Position numbers and translations under genes: made by a program. From NCBI RefSeq assembly GCF_900092025.1, contig NZ_FLTX01000009.1:35847-99846 (forward strand): 64,000 bases of DNA, written 5' to 3'. The notes beneath the pieces are model-generated. The model searched no databases, had not been told where the DNA came from, and saw only the letters and a list, made by a program, of their open reading frames with translations. Below, in pieces: positions 32,688 to 41,503 of this stretch. Every line of letters starts with the position of its first letter. Position 1 is the first letter of the stretch. The stretch is from Xanthomonas bromi (lineage in GTDB: Bacteria > Pseudomonadota > Gammaproteobacteria > Xanthomonadales > Xanthomonadaceae).

Positions 32688-34028
32688 GTGGTTGAGTTTT
32701 TGATCGTCATCGCTCTGATCGTGCTGAACGGCTTCTTCGCCATGTCGGAGATGTCGTTGATGACCTCGCGCAAGAGCCGCCTGAAACAGATGGCCGGCTC
32801 CAGCAAGCGCGCTGCGCGGGCGCTGGCATTGGCGGAAAGCCCTGAAAACTTTCTGTCGACGGTCCAGATCGGCATCACCTCGATCGGCATCCTGACCGGC
32901 CTGTTCGGCGGCGAAGCCATCGGCGAGGCCATCGGCCAGCGGCTGCAGCTGGCCTTCCCTGCACTGTCGGCCACGTTCTCGCTGGTTGGCGACCCCAAAC
33001 CGTATTCGGCGGTGATCGGCAGCACCCTGGCGGTGGCGCTGATCACCTTCCTGACGCTGATCTTCGGCGAGCTGGTGCCCAAGCGGCTGGCATTGCGCAA
33101 TTCCGAGGACATTGCCGGCTTTGTCGCGGTACCCATGACCTGGCTGGCCAAGATCGCCGCGCCCGGGGTCTGGGTGCTGGCACGCTCCACCCGGCTGGTG
33201 CTGCGCATGCTGGGCATGGGCAAGGACGAATCGGCATCGATCACCGAAGAAGAAATCCGCATGCTGGTGGCCGAAAGCCACGAAGCCGGGTTGATCGACG
33301 CGCACGAGCGCGACATGATGAACCGAGTAATGCGACTAGGCGACCGCACCGCCGACAGCCTGATGACGCCGCGCAACCGCATCGCCTGGCTGGACGCCAA
33401 CGCCGAGCCGGAACGCAATCTGCAGGTCATGCGCGAGCACGAATTTTCGCGTTACCCGGTCTATCGCGGCAGCGACCAGGACATTGCCGGCGTGCTGGAG
33501 GTCAAATCGTTGGTCACGCGCATGGGCGGGCACGGCGAGAACCTGTTCCAGGCCTTGCGCGATACCTTGTTCGTCTCCGAATCCACGCACGCGATGAAGC
33601 TGCTGGAAATCTTTCGCGAAGAACAGCAGTCGATGGCGCTGGTGGTCGACGAATACGGCGAAATTCGCGGCTTGGTGACCATCAGCGACTTGATGGGCGC
33701 GGTGGTCGGCCGCCTGCAGGCGGTGGAGAACACCGACGAAGATGCGTTGGTGGTGACGCGTGCAGACGGATCGCTGCTGATCGACGGCTCACTGCCGGTG
33801 GAAGAGTTGCGCGAAGTGCTTGGCGCCGATCTGCCAGAGGCCGATGAGGGCGATTACCACACGCTGGCGGGCCTGTGCATTTATTACTTCGGGCGCATTC
33901 CGCAGGCCGGCGAATTCTTCGATTGGGCCGGCTGGCGCATCGAGATCGTCGACCTGGACGGTGCCCGCGTGGACAAGCTGTTGTTGAGCCGGGTTGGCGA
34001 CGAGGACAGCGATGACATCGTCGGATGA
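32688..34028 (+). CDS. CNNM/CorC-family (HlyC-type) transporter-associated protein
   Basis: 446 residues. The N-terminal DUF21 domain (about 1-190) has four hydrophobic stretches and the family start LIVIALIVLNGFFAMSEMSL. Two CBS domains follow (about 205-330, DSLMTPRNRIAWLD and QSMALVVDEYGEIRGLVT). The C-terminal CorC/HlyC FAD-like domain (about 355-435) contains LIDGSLPVEEL and DYHTLAGL. The start codon is GTG at 32688. Relatives act in magnesium or cobalt efflux; the haemolysin label in databases is historical. Confidence 0.88.
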   Translation: MVEFLIVIALIVLNGFFAMSEMSLMTSRKSRLKQMAGSSKRAARALALAESPENFLSTVQIGITSIGILTGLFGGEAIGEAIGQRLQLAFPALSATFSLVGDPKPYSAVIGSTLAVALITFLTLIFGELVPKRLALRNSEDIAGFVAVPMTWLAKIAAPGVWVLARSTRLVLRMLGMGKDESASITEEEIRMLVAESHEAGLIDAHERDMMNRVMRLGDRTADSLMTPRNRIAWLDANAEPERNLQVMREHEFSRYPVYRGSDQDIAGVLEVKSLVTRMGGHGENLFQALRDTLFVSESTHAMKLLEIFREEQQSMALVVDEYGEIRGLVTISDLMGAVVGRLQAVENTDEDALVVTRADGSLLIDGSLPVEELREVLGADLPEADEGDYHTLAGLCIYYFGRIPQAGEFFDWAGWRIEIVDLDGARVDKLLLSRVGDEDSDDIVG

Positions 34029-34680
34029 CGGCAGCGCGCCGCACGACGACGCCAGCGAACAGATGCGCTACCGCAACGAAGGCATCCGCAGCTTGTTGGC
34101 GGCCTTCAGCGAGGGCGACCCGGACCAGGTGTTACGCGTCCGCGAGATTCTGGCCGACCTGCAGCAAAGCGCCTTCGGCGTGTTCCTGTTTCTGGCGATC
34201 CTGCCCTCTTTCATTCCGATTCCCGGCGTTGCCGGTGGTATCAGCGGGCCACTGACGGTCCTGATCGGCCTGCAGATGATGTGCTGTCTGCGCAAGCCGT
34301 GGGTGCCGCGCTTCATCGGCGAACGTGGGCCGCGCCGTCGGACCGGCCAGCGCTTCGTCGCCAAACTGGCGCCGACGCTGCAACGCCTGGATCGCCTGCT
34401 CGAACCGCGTCTGCACGGCATGCTGGACCGTATGCCGGCGCAGGTGTTCACCGGTTTACTGTTGGTCGTGATGGGCATTCTGCTGACGCTGCCAATCCCG
34501 TTTACCAACTATCTTTTCGGATTGATCCTGCTGCTGTTCGCACTCGCCCTGCTCGAGCGTGACGGCGCGCTGATGCTGGTGGGCTGGGCCGCTGCGCTGA
34601 TCTCGGCAGCCGTGTTCGGCGTCACCTCCGACCAGCTGGTGGATCTGGTGCGCGACGGGTGGACGGACGCCTGGCGTTGA
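34012..34680 (+). CDS. exoD: ExoD-family exopolysaccharide synthesis protein
   Basis: 222 residues with four to five hydrophobic segments. The ExoD signature region is FGVFLFLAILPSFIPIPGVAGGISGPL; the C-terminal half holds GLLLVVMGILLTLPIPFTNYLFG. ExoD of Sinorhizobium influences exopolysaccharide production, but its biochemical role is unknown. The ATG at 34012, with AGGA 5 nt upstream, overlaps the preceding gene by 17 bp and is preferred to a TTG at 33994. Probably one operon with the CNNM/CorC gene. Confidence 0.87.
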   Translation: MTSSDDGSAPHDDASEQMRYRNEGIRSLLAAFSEGDPDQVLRVREILADLQQSAFGVFLFLAILPSFIPIPGVAGGISGPLTVLIGLQMMCCLRKPWVPRFIGERGPRRRTGQRFVAKLAPTLQRLDRLLEPRLHGMLDRMPAQVFTGLLLVVMGILLTLPIPFTNYLFGLILLLFALALLERDGALMLVGWAAALISAAVFGVTSDQLVDLVRDGWTDAWR

Positions 34681-34711
34681 GCGCTAAGCGTCCGGCGCGT
34701 TTTTGGCGCAG

Positions 34712-35212
34712 TTACTTCAGATCGACCACGCGGTTGTCCGACAGGCTGCCGGTATCGTCGGTCACCGCCGTCATCACGAAATACAGCGCCTTGCCGAGCA
34801 GCCCGCTGGGGCCATCCCAGTATTCGGCCGATTCGGCGCGCACGTGGATCAAGCGCAGGTTCGCATCGTCCTTGCCGCCCGGAAAAAACTCCTTCATCGC
34901 CGGCGACCACAGTTCTTCGATCTTGGCGCGGTCGTGGACCACACGCGCAGTGCCGGCGACCGAGACATAGGTGTTTTTCGATGCCGAGGCATAGGCCACG
35001 TTGACGCGCGGATCGGCGGCGATTTCCGCCACTTTCGGGCTGTCGGCGGCGGTGGCGAACCACAGGTCGCCGTCGAACTCGACGTCCTGTGTGCCCAGCG
35101 GACGGCTCACCAGTTTGCCGTCGGCCGACACGGTCGTGAACATCGCGACGTCCACGCCGCGGATCAATTCGGCCAACTGCTTGATACTCTCGCTGCGTTG
35201 CTGAAATTGCAT
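34712..35212 (-). CDS. FMN-binding general stress protein (pyridoxamine-phosphate-oxidase fold)
   Basis: 166 residues of the split-barrel flavin-binding family annotated as general stress protein. Signatures are MFTTVSADGKLVSRPLGTQ, DLWFATAADSPKVAEIA, RVNVAYASASKNTYVSVAGTA and EYWDGPSGLLGKALYF. A homologous Xanthomonas citri protein (XacGSP) has been structurally studied and binds FMN/FAD. It lacks the PLP-specific residues of PdxH. Convergent with exoD, 61 bp upstream-side of a luciferase-like gene in the same direction. Confidence 0.88.
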   Translation of the reverse strand: MQFQQRSESIKQLAELIRGVDVAMFTTVSADGKLVSRPLGTQDVEFDGDLWFATAADSPKVAEIAADPRVNVAYASASKNTYVSVAGTARVVHDRAKIEELWSPAMKEFFPGGKDDANLRLIHVRAESAEYWDGPSGLLGKALYFVMTAVTDDTGSLSDNRVVDLK

Positions 35213-35272
35213 GCTGATCTTCCCAATGAATGTGCACGCATCACAGCGGATCGTCGCGCAAAGCGACGTGAA

Positions 35273-36274
35273 TCACGCCGTGGTCACGTCCAGCTCGCGG
35301 CATGCCGCAGCGGCGATTTCAAAGGAACGCAGACGCGTAGCGTGGTCGTAGATGTTGGCGGTGAACAACAGCTCGTCCGGCGTGTGGCGCTCGATGAAAT
35401 CGGCCACGCCTTGGGTGATCTGCTCGGCATCGCCGAGCACCGTACAGGCCAGTGCACGCTCGACGCCCACGCGCTCGTGGGGCTGCCAGAAGCTGTCGAT
35501 GTCGTCGATCGGCGCGGGGATCTTGCCCGGCTTGCCGCGACGCAGATTGACGAAGCTTTGCTGCTGGGTGGTGAACAGGCGGCGGGCCTGCGCTTGCGTG
35601 TCGGCCGCCACCACGTTCAAGGCCAGCATCACGTGCGGCTTGGCGAGTTGTGCGGACGGGCGGAACTCGCGGCGGTAGATCACCACTGCTTCGTCCATCG
35701 CGTCGGGTGCGAAGTGCGAGGCGAACGCGAACGACAAACCCATCGCTGCCGCCAGCCGTGCACTGAACAGGCTCGACCCAAGTAGCCACACCGGCACATC
35801 CAACCCGGCGCCGGGCACGGCCTGTACCAGCTGCCCCGGCACCGCCGGCGCGAAATAGCGCATCAATTCGGCCACGTCCTGCGGAAACTGATCGGCGCTA
35901 TCGAAATAGCGGCGCAGGGCGCGTGCGGTGGGCTGGTCGGTGCCGGGCGCGCGGCCCAGACCCAGATCGATGCGCTGCGGATAGAGCGAGGCCAGCGTGC
36001 CGAATTGTTCGGCCACCTGCAGCGGTGCGTGGTTGGGCAACATGATGCCGCCCGAACCTACGCGGATGCGCTTGGTGCCGCCTGCGACATGGCCGATCAG
36101 CACCGCGGTCGCTGCACTGGCGATGCCCGGCATGTTGTGGTGCTCGGCGAGCCAGTAGCGTTGATAGCCCCAACGCTCGGCGTGCTGGGCCAGATCGAGC
36201 ATGTTGGCGAAGGCCTGGGTGGTGTCGCTGCCTTCGCAGACCGGCGCCAGATCGAGCACGGAAATGGGGGTCAT
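35273..36274 (-). CDS. LLM-class flavin-dependent monooxygenase-like protein
   Basis: 333-residue bacterial luciferase-like TIM-barrel protein, probably an FMNH2-dependent oxidoreductase. Signatures are [19 protein letters not shown] at the N-terminus, [68 protein letters not shown] and [14 protein letters not shown]. This is the YhbW-type subfamily common in proteobacteria with unknown substrate. A flavin reductase is not adjacent. Confidence 0.86.
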   Translation of the reverse strand: MTPISVLDLAPVCEGSDTTQAFANMLDLAQHAERWGYQRYWLAEHHNMPGIASAATAVLIGHVAGGTKRIRVGSGGIMLPNHAPLQVAEQFGTLASLYPQRIDLGLGRAPGTDQPTARALRRYFDSADQFPQDVAELMRYFAPAVPGQLVQAVPGAGLDVPVWLLGSSLFSARLAAAMGLSFAFASHFAPDAMDEAVVIYRREFRPSAQLAKPHVMLALNVVAADTQAQARRLFTTQQQSFVNLRRGKPGKIPAPIDDIDSFWQPHERVGVERALACTVLGDAEQITQGVADFIERHTPDELLFTANIYDHATRLRSFEIAAAACRELDVTTA

Positions 36275-36850
36275 CGGATGACTCCGGAGAGAGTGATGTG
36301 CATGAGATGGGGCTGGCCGCTGGCATTGCCAGCGACTTGGTGGGTGCGGAGGGGGATTACAGCATTCCAGCAGTCGGACAACGGATGGGGCTGCGGGCTA
36401 CCACTAGCGATAGTTGCGTTGTTGAGCTTGTTGCTGAGGGGCGCGTTGCGCTGCCGTGGTGTTGCAACGGTATGTTCGCGCTCGCTTCCGCTTCGCAATT
36501 GCGCGGCATCATTCGATCCAGGAGCACCAATGCATACGGGCCGGAGAGCCGGCATCTGGGCGAAGTGACACGCGACCTACCGGATCGCTGGCACAGGGAT
36601 CCCCGCCCAACTTCTCGGGAGAGAGAGGCTGGTGTGAGCGCGTTGGTGATCGGTGCTGGCGGCTGGTGCCCGCGCCCATGCTGTTGCTATGCGCTACGGT
36701 GCTGATTGCTGCCCTTCGCAGACTGCTCGCACCTTCATGCTCGGCGCTCTCGTCCGCAGACGAATACATTGACTGCGCGACGAAGCGTGGCCGGTACGGG
36801 CTCTGGACGCTGGCTATGATGGTATCGTCTCCGTCTGCGTGTGCCTGCCC
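36275..36850. other. 576-bp gap between monooxygenase and MFS genes
   Basis: No gene could be supported. Open frames exist on both strands (plus 36298-36705, minus 36271-36555), but neither shows a family signal or convincing Xanthomonas-like codon choice. The MFS promoter should lie at the right end. This gap marks the left edge of the accessory segment. Confidence 0.5.
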
Positions 36851-38266
36851 ATGTCTCCGACTGCCCCAGCTGGCCCCGCCCAGCTCTCGTCTTCCGCGCA
36901 GATCGCGGCGCGGATCGATCGGCTGCCCGCCAGTGCCACGCTGTGGCGTTTGGTGGGGTTGCTGGCGCTGGGCGGGTTTTTCGAGTTGTACGACCTGTTC
37001 CAGACCGCCTATATCAGTCCCGGGCTGATTCGCGACGGAATATTTTCCAGCGGTGCCGATGGCGCGTTTGGCATGCCCGATCAGGCCGCATTCGCGGCGG
37101 CCACCTTCCTGGGGCTGTTTGTCGGTGCCGCGCTATTGAGTCCGTTTGCCGACCGGTTCGGGCGTCGGCCGGTGTTTACCTTCGCCTTGATCTGGTACAC
37201 CGCCGCCACGATGGCGATGGGCCTGCAGAGCACCGCTACCGATGTGATCGTGCTGCGTTTTGTGGTCGGCATCGGGCTGGGGATCGAGTTGGTGACCATC
37301 GATACCTATCTGTCCGAACTGGTGCCGCGGCACATGCGGAGTGCGGCGTTCGCATTTGCATTTTTCGTGCAATTTCTGGCGGTACCCACGGTCGCGTTAA
37401 CCGCGTGGCTGTTGGTGCCGTTTGCGCCATTGGGCGTGAGCGGCTGGCGTTGGGTAGTGTTGCTCAGCGGCGTGTTCGCGCTGGCGATCTGGTGGCTGCG
37501 CAGTCGCTTACCGGAATCGGCGCGCTGGCTGGCCGCGCATGGCCGGCATGCGGAAGCCGATGCAGTCGTGACCGAACTGGAGGCGCGCTGTACGGACGAC
37601 GTGGGTGCCCCATTGCCCGAGCCGCAGGCGGCCGCTCCCTCGCCGACCGGCGTTGTGCCGGGCGCGCTGCTGTGGCGTGCGCCGTATCGCGGGCGCATCG
37701 GGATGTTGGTGGTCTTCCATGTGTTCCAGGCGATCGGCTTTTTCGGTTTCGGCAACTGGCTGCCGGCACTGATCTCGGCGCAGGGTACCGGGGCCGGGGT
37801 GACCAAAAGCCTGGCGTATTCCTTTGCGATCTCCTTGGCCTACCCGCTGGCGCCGCTGCTGTTGCTGCGTTTTGCGCAGCGCTGGGAAAACAAATGGCAG
37901 ATCACCGCATCGGCGCTGGGCGCTGTTCTGTTCGGTGGACTGTTCGCCTTGCAGCATCAGCCGGTCGGCATGGTGCTGTGCGGGGCGATGGTCGCGTTCT
38001 GCAACGCCTGGATGAGTTTTGCCTACCACGGCTATCAAGCCGAGTTGTTCCCTACCGGCTTGCGCGCGCGTGCGGTGGGGTTTTGCTATTCCTTCAGTCG
38101 CCTCTCCACGGCAGTGAGCAGCGTGTTGATTGGCTGGCTGCTTGCGCAAGTCGGCAGCCATGGCGTATTGGCCTTCATCGCACTCAGCATGTCGATCGTG
38201 GCGAGCGTGATTGCCGTGTTCGGCCCGCGCACGCGCAATCGTGCGCTGGAAGACATTGCGGGTTAG
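36851..38266 (+). CDS. MFS transporter (metabolite:proton symporter type)
   Basis: 471 residues, twelve hydrophobic helices. The N-terminal LLALGGFFELYDLFQTAYISPGLI and the loop 2-3 motif SPFADRFGRRPVFTF are typical of the metabolite:H+ symporter group, which carries aromatic or organic acids; IGLGIELVTIDTYLSELVPRHMR and YQAELFPTGLRARAVGFCYSFSR also fit. The central loop (about 235-270) is Pro/Ala rich. ATG at 36851 (MSPTAPAGPAQ) is preferred over a GTG at 36839. Substrate unknown; it is convergent with the ABC exporter gene and probably not part of that locus. Confidence 0.88.
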   Translation: MSPTAPAGPAQLSSSAQIAARIDRLPASATLWRLVGLLALGGFFELYDLFQTAYISPGLIRDGIFSSGADGAFGMPDQAAFAAATFLGLFVGAALLSPFADRFGRRPVFTFALIWYTAATMAMGLQSTATDVIVLRFVVGIGLGIELVTIDTYLSELVPRHMRSAAFAFAFFVQFLAVPTVALTAWLLVPFAPLGVSGWRWVVLLSGVFALAIWWLRSRLPESARWLAAHGRHAEADAVVTELEARCTDDVGAPLPEPQAAAPSPTGVVPGALLWRAPYRGRIGMLVVFHVFQAIGFFGFGNWLPALISAQGTGAGVTKSLAYSFAISLAYPLAPLLLLRFAQRWENKWQITASALGAVLFGGLFALQHQPVGMVLCGAMVAFCNAWMSFAYHGYQAELFPTGLRARAVGFCYSFSRLSTAVSSVLIGWLLAQVGSHGVLAFIALSMSIVASVIAVFGPRTRNRALEDIAG

Positions 38267-38443
38267 TGCTGCGAATGCAACGGCTGCGCACCTGCCAGTC
38301 GTGTGCGACCGGTGCGCAGCGCAACTTGCTCACACTACGCTGCGCGTCGTGCATGCCGTCCATGCAGGCCCGACGTTTACGCACTGCGTTTTTTGGCCAT
38401 AGCGGATAAGTGATACGCCCGCACGCGATGCACTTATCGCATG

Positions 38444-38479
38444 CCGTGCCGGGCCGCAATGTCCGCCGAGCCGGCACGG
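38444..38479. terminator. Hairpin between convergent MFS and ABC exporter genes
   Basis: CCGTGCCGG at 38444-38452 pairs with CCGGCACGG at 38471-38479, 7 bp beyond the ABC exporter stop on the minus strand. An 18-nt loop separates the arms and there is no U-run, so it is a weak bidirectional terminator candidate. Confidence 0.4.
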
Positions 38480-38485
38480 AGCCGC

Positions 38486-40165
38486 CTAACCAGCGCACGC
38501 CTCCAGTGTCACCGTGCGGTCGGCCATTGTTGCCAGGCTGGTGCGATGCGACACCACCACCAGCACGGTGCGCGGCAGGCGCGCGCGCAGGGTGCTCAAC
38601 ACCTGATGTTCGGCATCGGCGTCCAGGGCGCTGGTCGCTTCATCCAGCACCGCCAGGGTCGGCTGTCGCAGCAGCACCTGCGCCAGCAGTAAGCGCTGCG
38701 CTTCCCCCCCAGAGAGGCGACCCTCCTGCGCATGGATCGGCGTGTCCAGGCCTTGCGCATCGCGCTGCAGCCGAGCATGCAGGCCGACAGCGCACAGCAC
38801 CTCCCACATGCACGCGTCGGAAGCACCGGGCAGCGCCCACTGCAGGCAATCGCGCACCGTGTGCTGCCACGGTCGTACGCCCTGGCCGACGTAGGCACTG
38901 TGCCGCACCAGATGGCGATAAGCAGCAAACGTCAGCCGGCGCCCGCCCGTATGCGCAACGAAATGCGCCGGCGGCGTCTGCCCGGAAAGCACGTCCATCA
39001 GACTGCTCTTGCCCACGCCGGAGGCGCCGACCACCAGGGTGATCTGACCTGGCACCAATAACACCGATTCGATCGCGAGCTGGGGCAGCGGCGGCGGTAG
39101 CCCGATGTGCTCGATATGCAGCGAAGCCGGCAGCGGTTCGGCCATCTCTTCCGGCGCATGTGCACGCACAGCGCCCAGGTCCACATAGCGGCGCCACAGC
39201 TGCAGGGCCGGCCATGCCGAACGCAATTGCTGCACGCTTTGCCGCGTGGTAATCAGGTACGGCAGCAAACGGCCAAGCAACAGACTGACGGTGATCAGCG
39301 CAGCGCGATCGCCCCCCTGCCATCGATTGGCCAACACCAGAATGCCGGCGATGGCGACCGCCGCGGTGAGTTCGAGCAGCAGTCGGCTGCCGGCAACCAG
39401 TTCTTGCTGCTGCGCATACCCGTGCCCCAGGCGCGTCGAAATGCGCTCGTAATGGCCGGTCTCGAGGTCTTCGCGCTGAAACGAACGCACGTGGCGCAAA
39501 CGACGGGGAAAATCTTCGCTCAACCAGAACAGCTGCGTCATGTCGGCCACATAGGCACGGCTGATGCGCGCCTGTGCGTCGCTGCTGGAGATACGCAGGC
39601 TCAACCATGCCAGCACCGCCAACAGCGGTGTGGCGATCAGGAGCGCAGGTGCGATCAAGACCGCGATGCCCACGCTCACCAGCGCCGTGATGGCTGCGAC
39701 CAACAGTTGCAGCACGGCGCTGAAGCCTTGCGTGGCGATCTCGATATTGTAGGTGAGCACATTGGCGATTTCTGCCGAACTGGCGCCGGACAAGGCAGGC
39801 AATGGCGCTTCGATCAATGCCGCATGCACGCGTCCGCGCAGACCGATGGCATAGCGACTGGTCAAGCGCGCGGCCAGCCGTGCGCTATGCCAGCGCAGTG
39901 CGGCAAACAACAGGCTCACCGCCACGAACACACTCGCCTGCAGCGCCAGGCTGCCCGGCAATGCCAGGTGATAACCCGCCAGTTGCACGCTCTGGCCGGG
40001 CTGCACCAGCGGCAGCAGGCACACGGCCACGACACTGCCGACCAGCGCGGCAGCCAGCGACAACGCAACGTAAAGTGCAATCGTCGGCATGTCTGCCGGC
40101 ACCAGGGTGCTCAGAAAGTGGTGCAGCAGGGTGCGCATGCGCTGCTGCGCCGTCATCGCCTGCAT
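38486..40165 (-). CDS. ABC exporter (fused permease-ATPase half-transporter)
   Basis: About 559 residues. The N-terminal half has five to six hydrophobic segments of an exporter transmembrane domain. The C-terminal nucleotide-binding domain has Walker A GASGVGKSS (near 380), signature RLSGGEAQRL (near 483), Walker B LAVLDEATSALD (near 505) and the H-loop VSHRT. There is no C39 peptidase domain, so it would not cleave a double-Gly leader. Start is uncertain: GTG 40219, ATG 40165, 40156 or 40138 are all possible. It follows the HPr-kinase-like gene closely, which suggests a shared exported substrate. Confidence 0.85.
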   Translation of the reverse strand: MQAMTAQQRMRTLLHHFLSTLVPADMPTIALYVALSLAAALVGSVVAVCLLPLVQPGQSVQLAGYHLALPGSLALQASVFVAVSLLFAALRWHSARLAARLTSRYAIGLRGRVHAALIEAPLPALSGASSAEIANVLTYNIEIATQGFSAVLQLLVAAITALVSVGIAVLIAPALLIATPLLAVLAWLSLRISSSDAQARISRAYVADMTQLFWLSEDFPRRLRHVRSFQREDLETGHYERISTRLGHGYAQQQELVAGSRLLLELTAAVAIAGILVLANRWQGGDRAALITVSLLLGRLLPYLITTRQSVQQLRSAWPALQLWRRYVDLGAVRAHAPEEMAEPLPASLHIEHIGLPPPLPQLAIESVLLVPGQITLVVGASGVGKSSLMDVLSGQTPPAHFVAHTGGRRLTFAAYRHLVRHSAYVGQGVRPWQHTVRDCLQWALPGASDACMWEVLCAVGLHARLQRDAQGLDTPIHAQEGRLSGGEAQRLLLAQVLLRQPTLAVLDEATSALDADAEHQVLSTLRARLPRTVLVVVSHRTSLATMADRTVTLEACAG

Positions 40166-40249
40166 GTCAGACGCGGGCAACACGCAGTCCCCGATGCGCG
40201 ACGACGGCCTGTGGGCCACTCGCGCAGCGGTACGTTTGCATGCAGCTGC

Positions 40250-41320
40250 TCATTGCAATAGCTGCAGCAGCGCATCCACAGACGCCTGCGGATGCGAGCC
40301 ACGGTGCAAGGTGAACATGCCGATGCGCTGTACCTGTTCGACAAACCGTTTCCAGCCGGGCTGACCGCTGGCATACGGTTGATCGTGGGCCAGACAGGCG
40401 GCGACCTGCTCGGTCGGCACCGCAACCAGGCGCTGGGCCGAAATGCTGACCGGTGTCCTGGACACCATCACCACCGCATGCAACGGCATGGGCTGTGGCG
40501 CCAGATGCGCATGACCATGGCGCAGATCGACCTCGAATTTTTCGACGCCGCTGCGGCGCCGGATCACCGGCGATGCGCCGATCCACGCGCGCGTGTGCGC
40601 ATCGACCAGAGCCAGCGCTTCGGCTCGCAAATGCAGGAAATTGGCGACGCCGGTGGTCAGCAGGCTGTCCGGCGCGACAAACACGCCGTCTTCGGCAATG
40701 AAGTCCAGGCCATGCAACAGGCTGTGCAAGGCCAATGTCGATTTGCCCGCACCGCTGGCGCCGAGCAGCAACACGCTACGGCCACGTTGACCGACACAGG
40801 CGCCATGCAGCGGCACCAGCCCGATCCCACGTGCGGCCAGCAGGAACACCGCAAATTCGATCAACTCGTACCGCACGTGATACGCGTGGGCAAGCATGTC
40901 CTCGGACACCACCAGCATCGCGCGGCGCTGCGGCACCGACAGCATCAGATAGTTGCAGGCATCCATGACGCCGCACAACAGGCCACCGCTGGCGTGCGTA
41001 CGCACAGGTGGCGGCTCTGCACCGATGCTGCCCGGCGCACGCGGCAGCAGATCCAGCGTGACATGGAATTCCGGCGCGCCCGGCAACCGATGCGCGGGCA
41101 GGTGAGCATAGGCGACATCGACCAGCGCCAACAGCGCTTCGCTATCGCTCTGGAAATGGAACAGCGCGCCAAGAATCTGCCGACGCACGGCCAAGCGCCG
41201 CGGACGCTGTTCGCCGAACGGATCTGCCGCTACTGCAGCCTCCGGTGCGATGACACCTTCGCCATCGCTCGGCGGCGTGTGTTCTGCCCATGCAGCCGAT
41301 TGCGGCATGTGGTTATCCAA
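40250..41320 (-). CDS. HPr kinase-like (HprK-related) protein
   Basis: 356 residues. The C-terminal half resembles the catalytic domain of HPr serine kinase: LVPLHGACVG (near 169), P-loop LLLGASGAGKST (187-195), FIAEDGVFV (207-215). The N-terminal half has no clear family and lacks the usual HprK DRTase-like domain. Such proteins occur without HPr in exopolysaccharide loci and in tailored lasso-peptide clusters, where they phosphorylate a peptide. A true HPr substrate is not in the window. Start is 41320 or 41308. Divergent from the radical SAM gene; in one unit with the ABC exporter. Confidence 0.8.
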   Translation of the reverse strand: MDNHMPQSAAWAEHTPPSDGEGVIAPEAAVAADPFGEQRPRRLAVRRQILGALFHFQSDSEALLALVDVAYAHLPAHRLPGAPEFHVTLDLLPRAPGSIGAEPPPVRTHASGGLLCGVMDACNYLMLSVPQRRAMLVVSEDMLAHAYHVRYELIEFAVFLLAARGIGLVPLHGACVGQRGRSVLLLGASGAGKSTLALHSLLHGLDFIAEDGVFVAPDSLLTTGVANFLHLRAEALALVDAHTRAWIGASPVIRRRSGVEKFEVDLRHGHAHLAPQPMPLHAVVMVSRTPVSISAQRLVAVPTEQVAACLAHDQPYASGQPGWKRFVEQVQRIGMFTLHRGSHPQASVDALLQLLQ

Positions 41321-41503
41321 TGCTGTGAATCAGCCGGTGTGTGCTGCGTTTCTACCGAAAGGTTGCATCGCCGGCGGCCGCGTCTGCTCGCACTGCTACG
41401 CAACCAAAGGCGCCTGCAGGCGCACCTACTGCCGAGCCGAATGCCGGTGTCTGCGCACGCCGCCGCTGCGCCCACCTGGCGACAGAACGAGAGCCTTGTG
41501 CAG
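41321..41503. promoter_or_regulatory. Divergent intergenic region of HprK-like and radical SAM genes
   Basis: About 180 bp between two divergently read genes, so it must hold both promoters. It also carries an in-frame plus-strand stretch with ten Cys codons (41307-41510), discussed under findings. GAGAGCC lies just upstream of the radical SAM ATG. Confidence 0.5.

Noticed and set aside
36298..36705. 135-codon plus-strand frame in the gap before the MFS gene
   Set aside because: No recognisable domain, overlapping frames on both strands of similar quality, and no ribosome site.
38184..38498. Cys-containing minus-strand frame beside the ABC exporter, considered as a peptide precursor
   Set aside because: It overlaps the MFS gene end, has no ribosome site, and its Cys pattern is irregular; the case is weaker than for 41307-41510.
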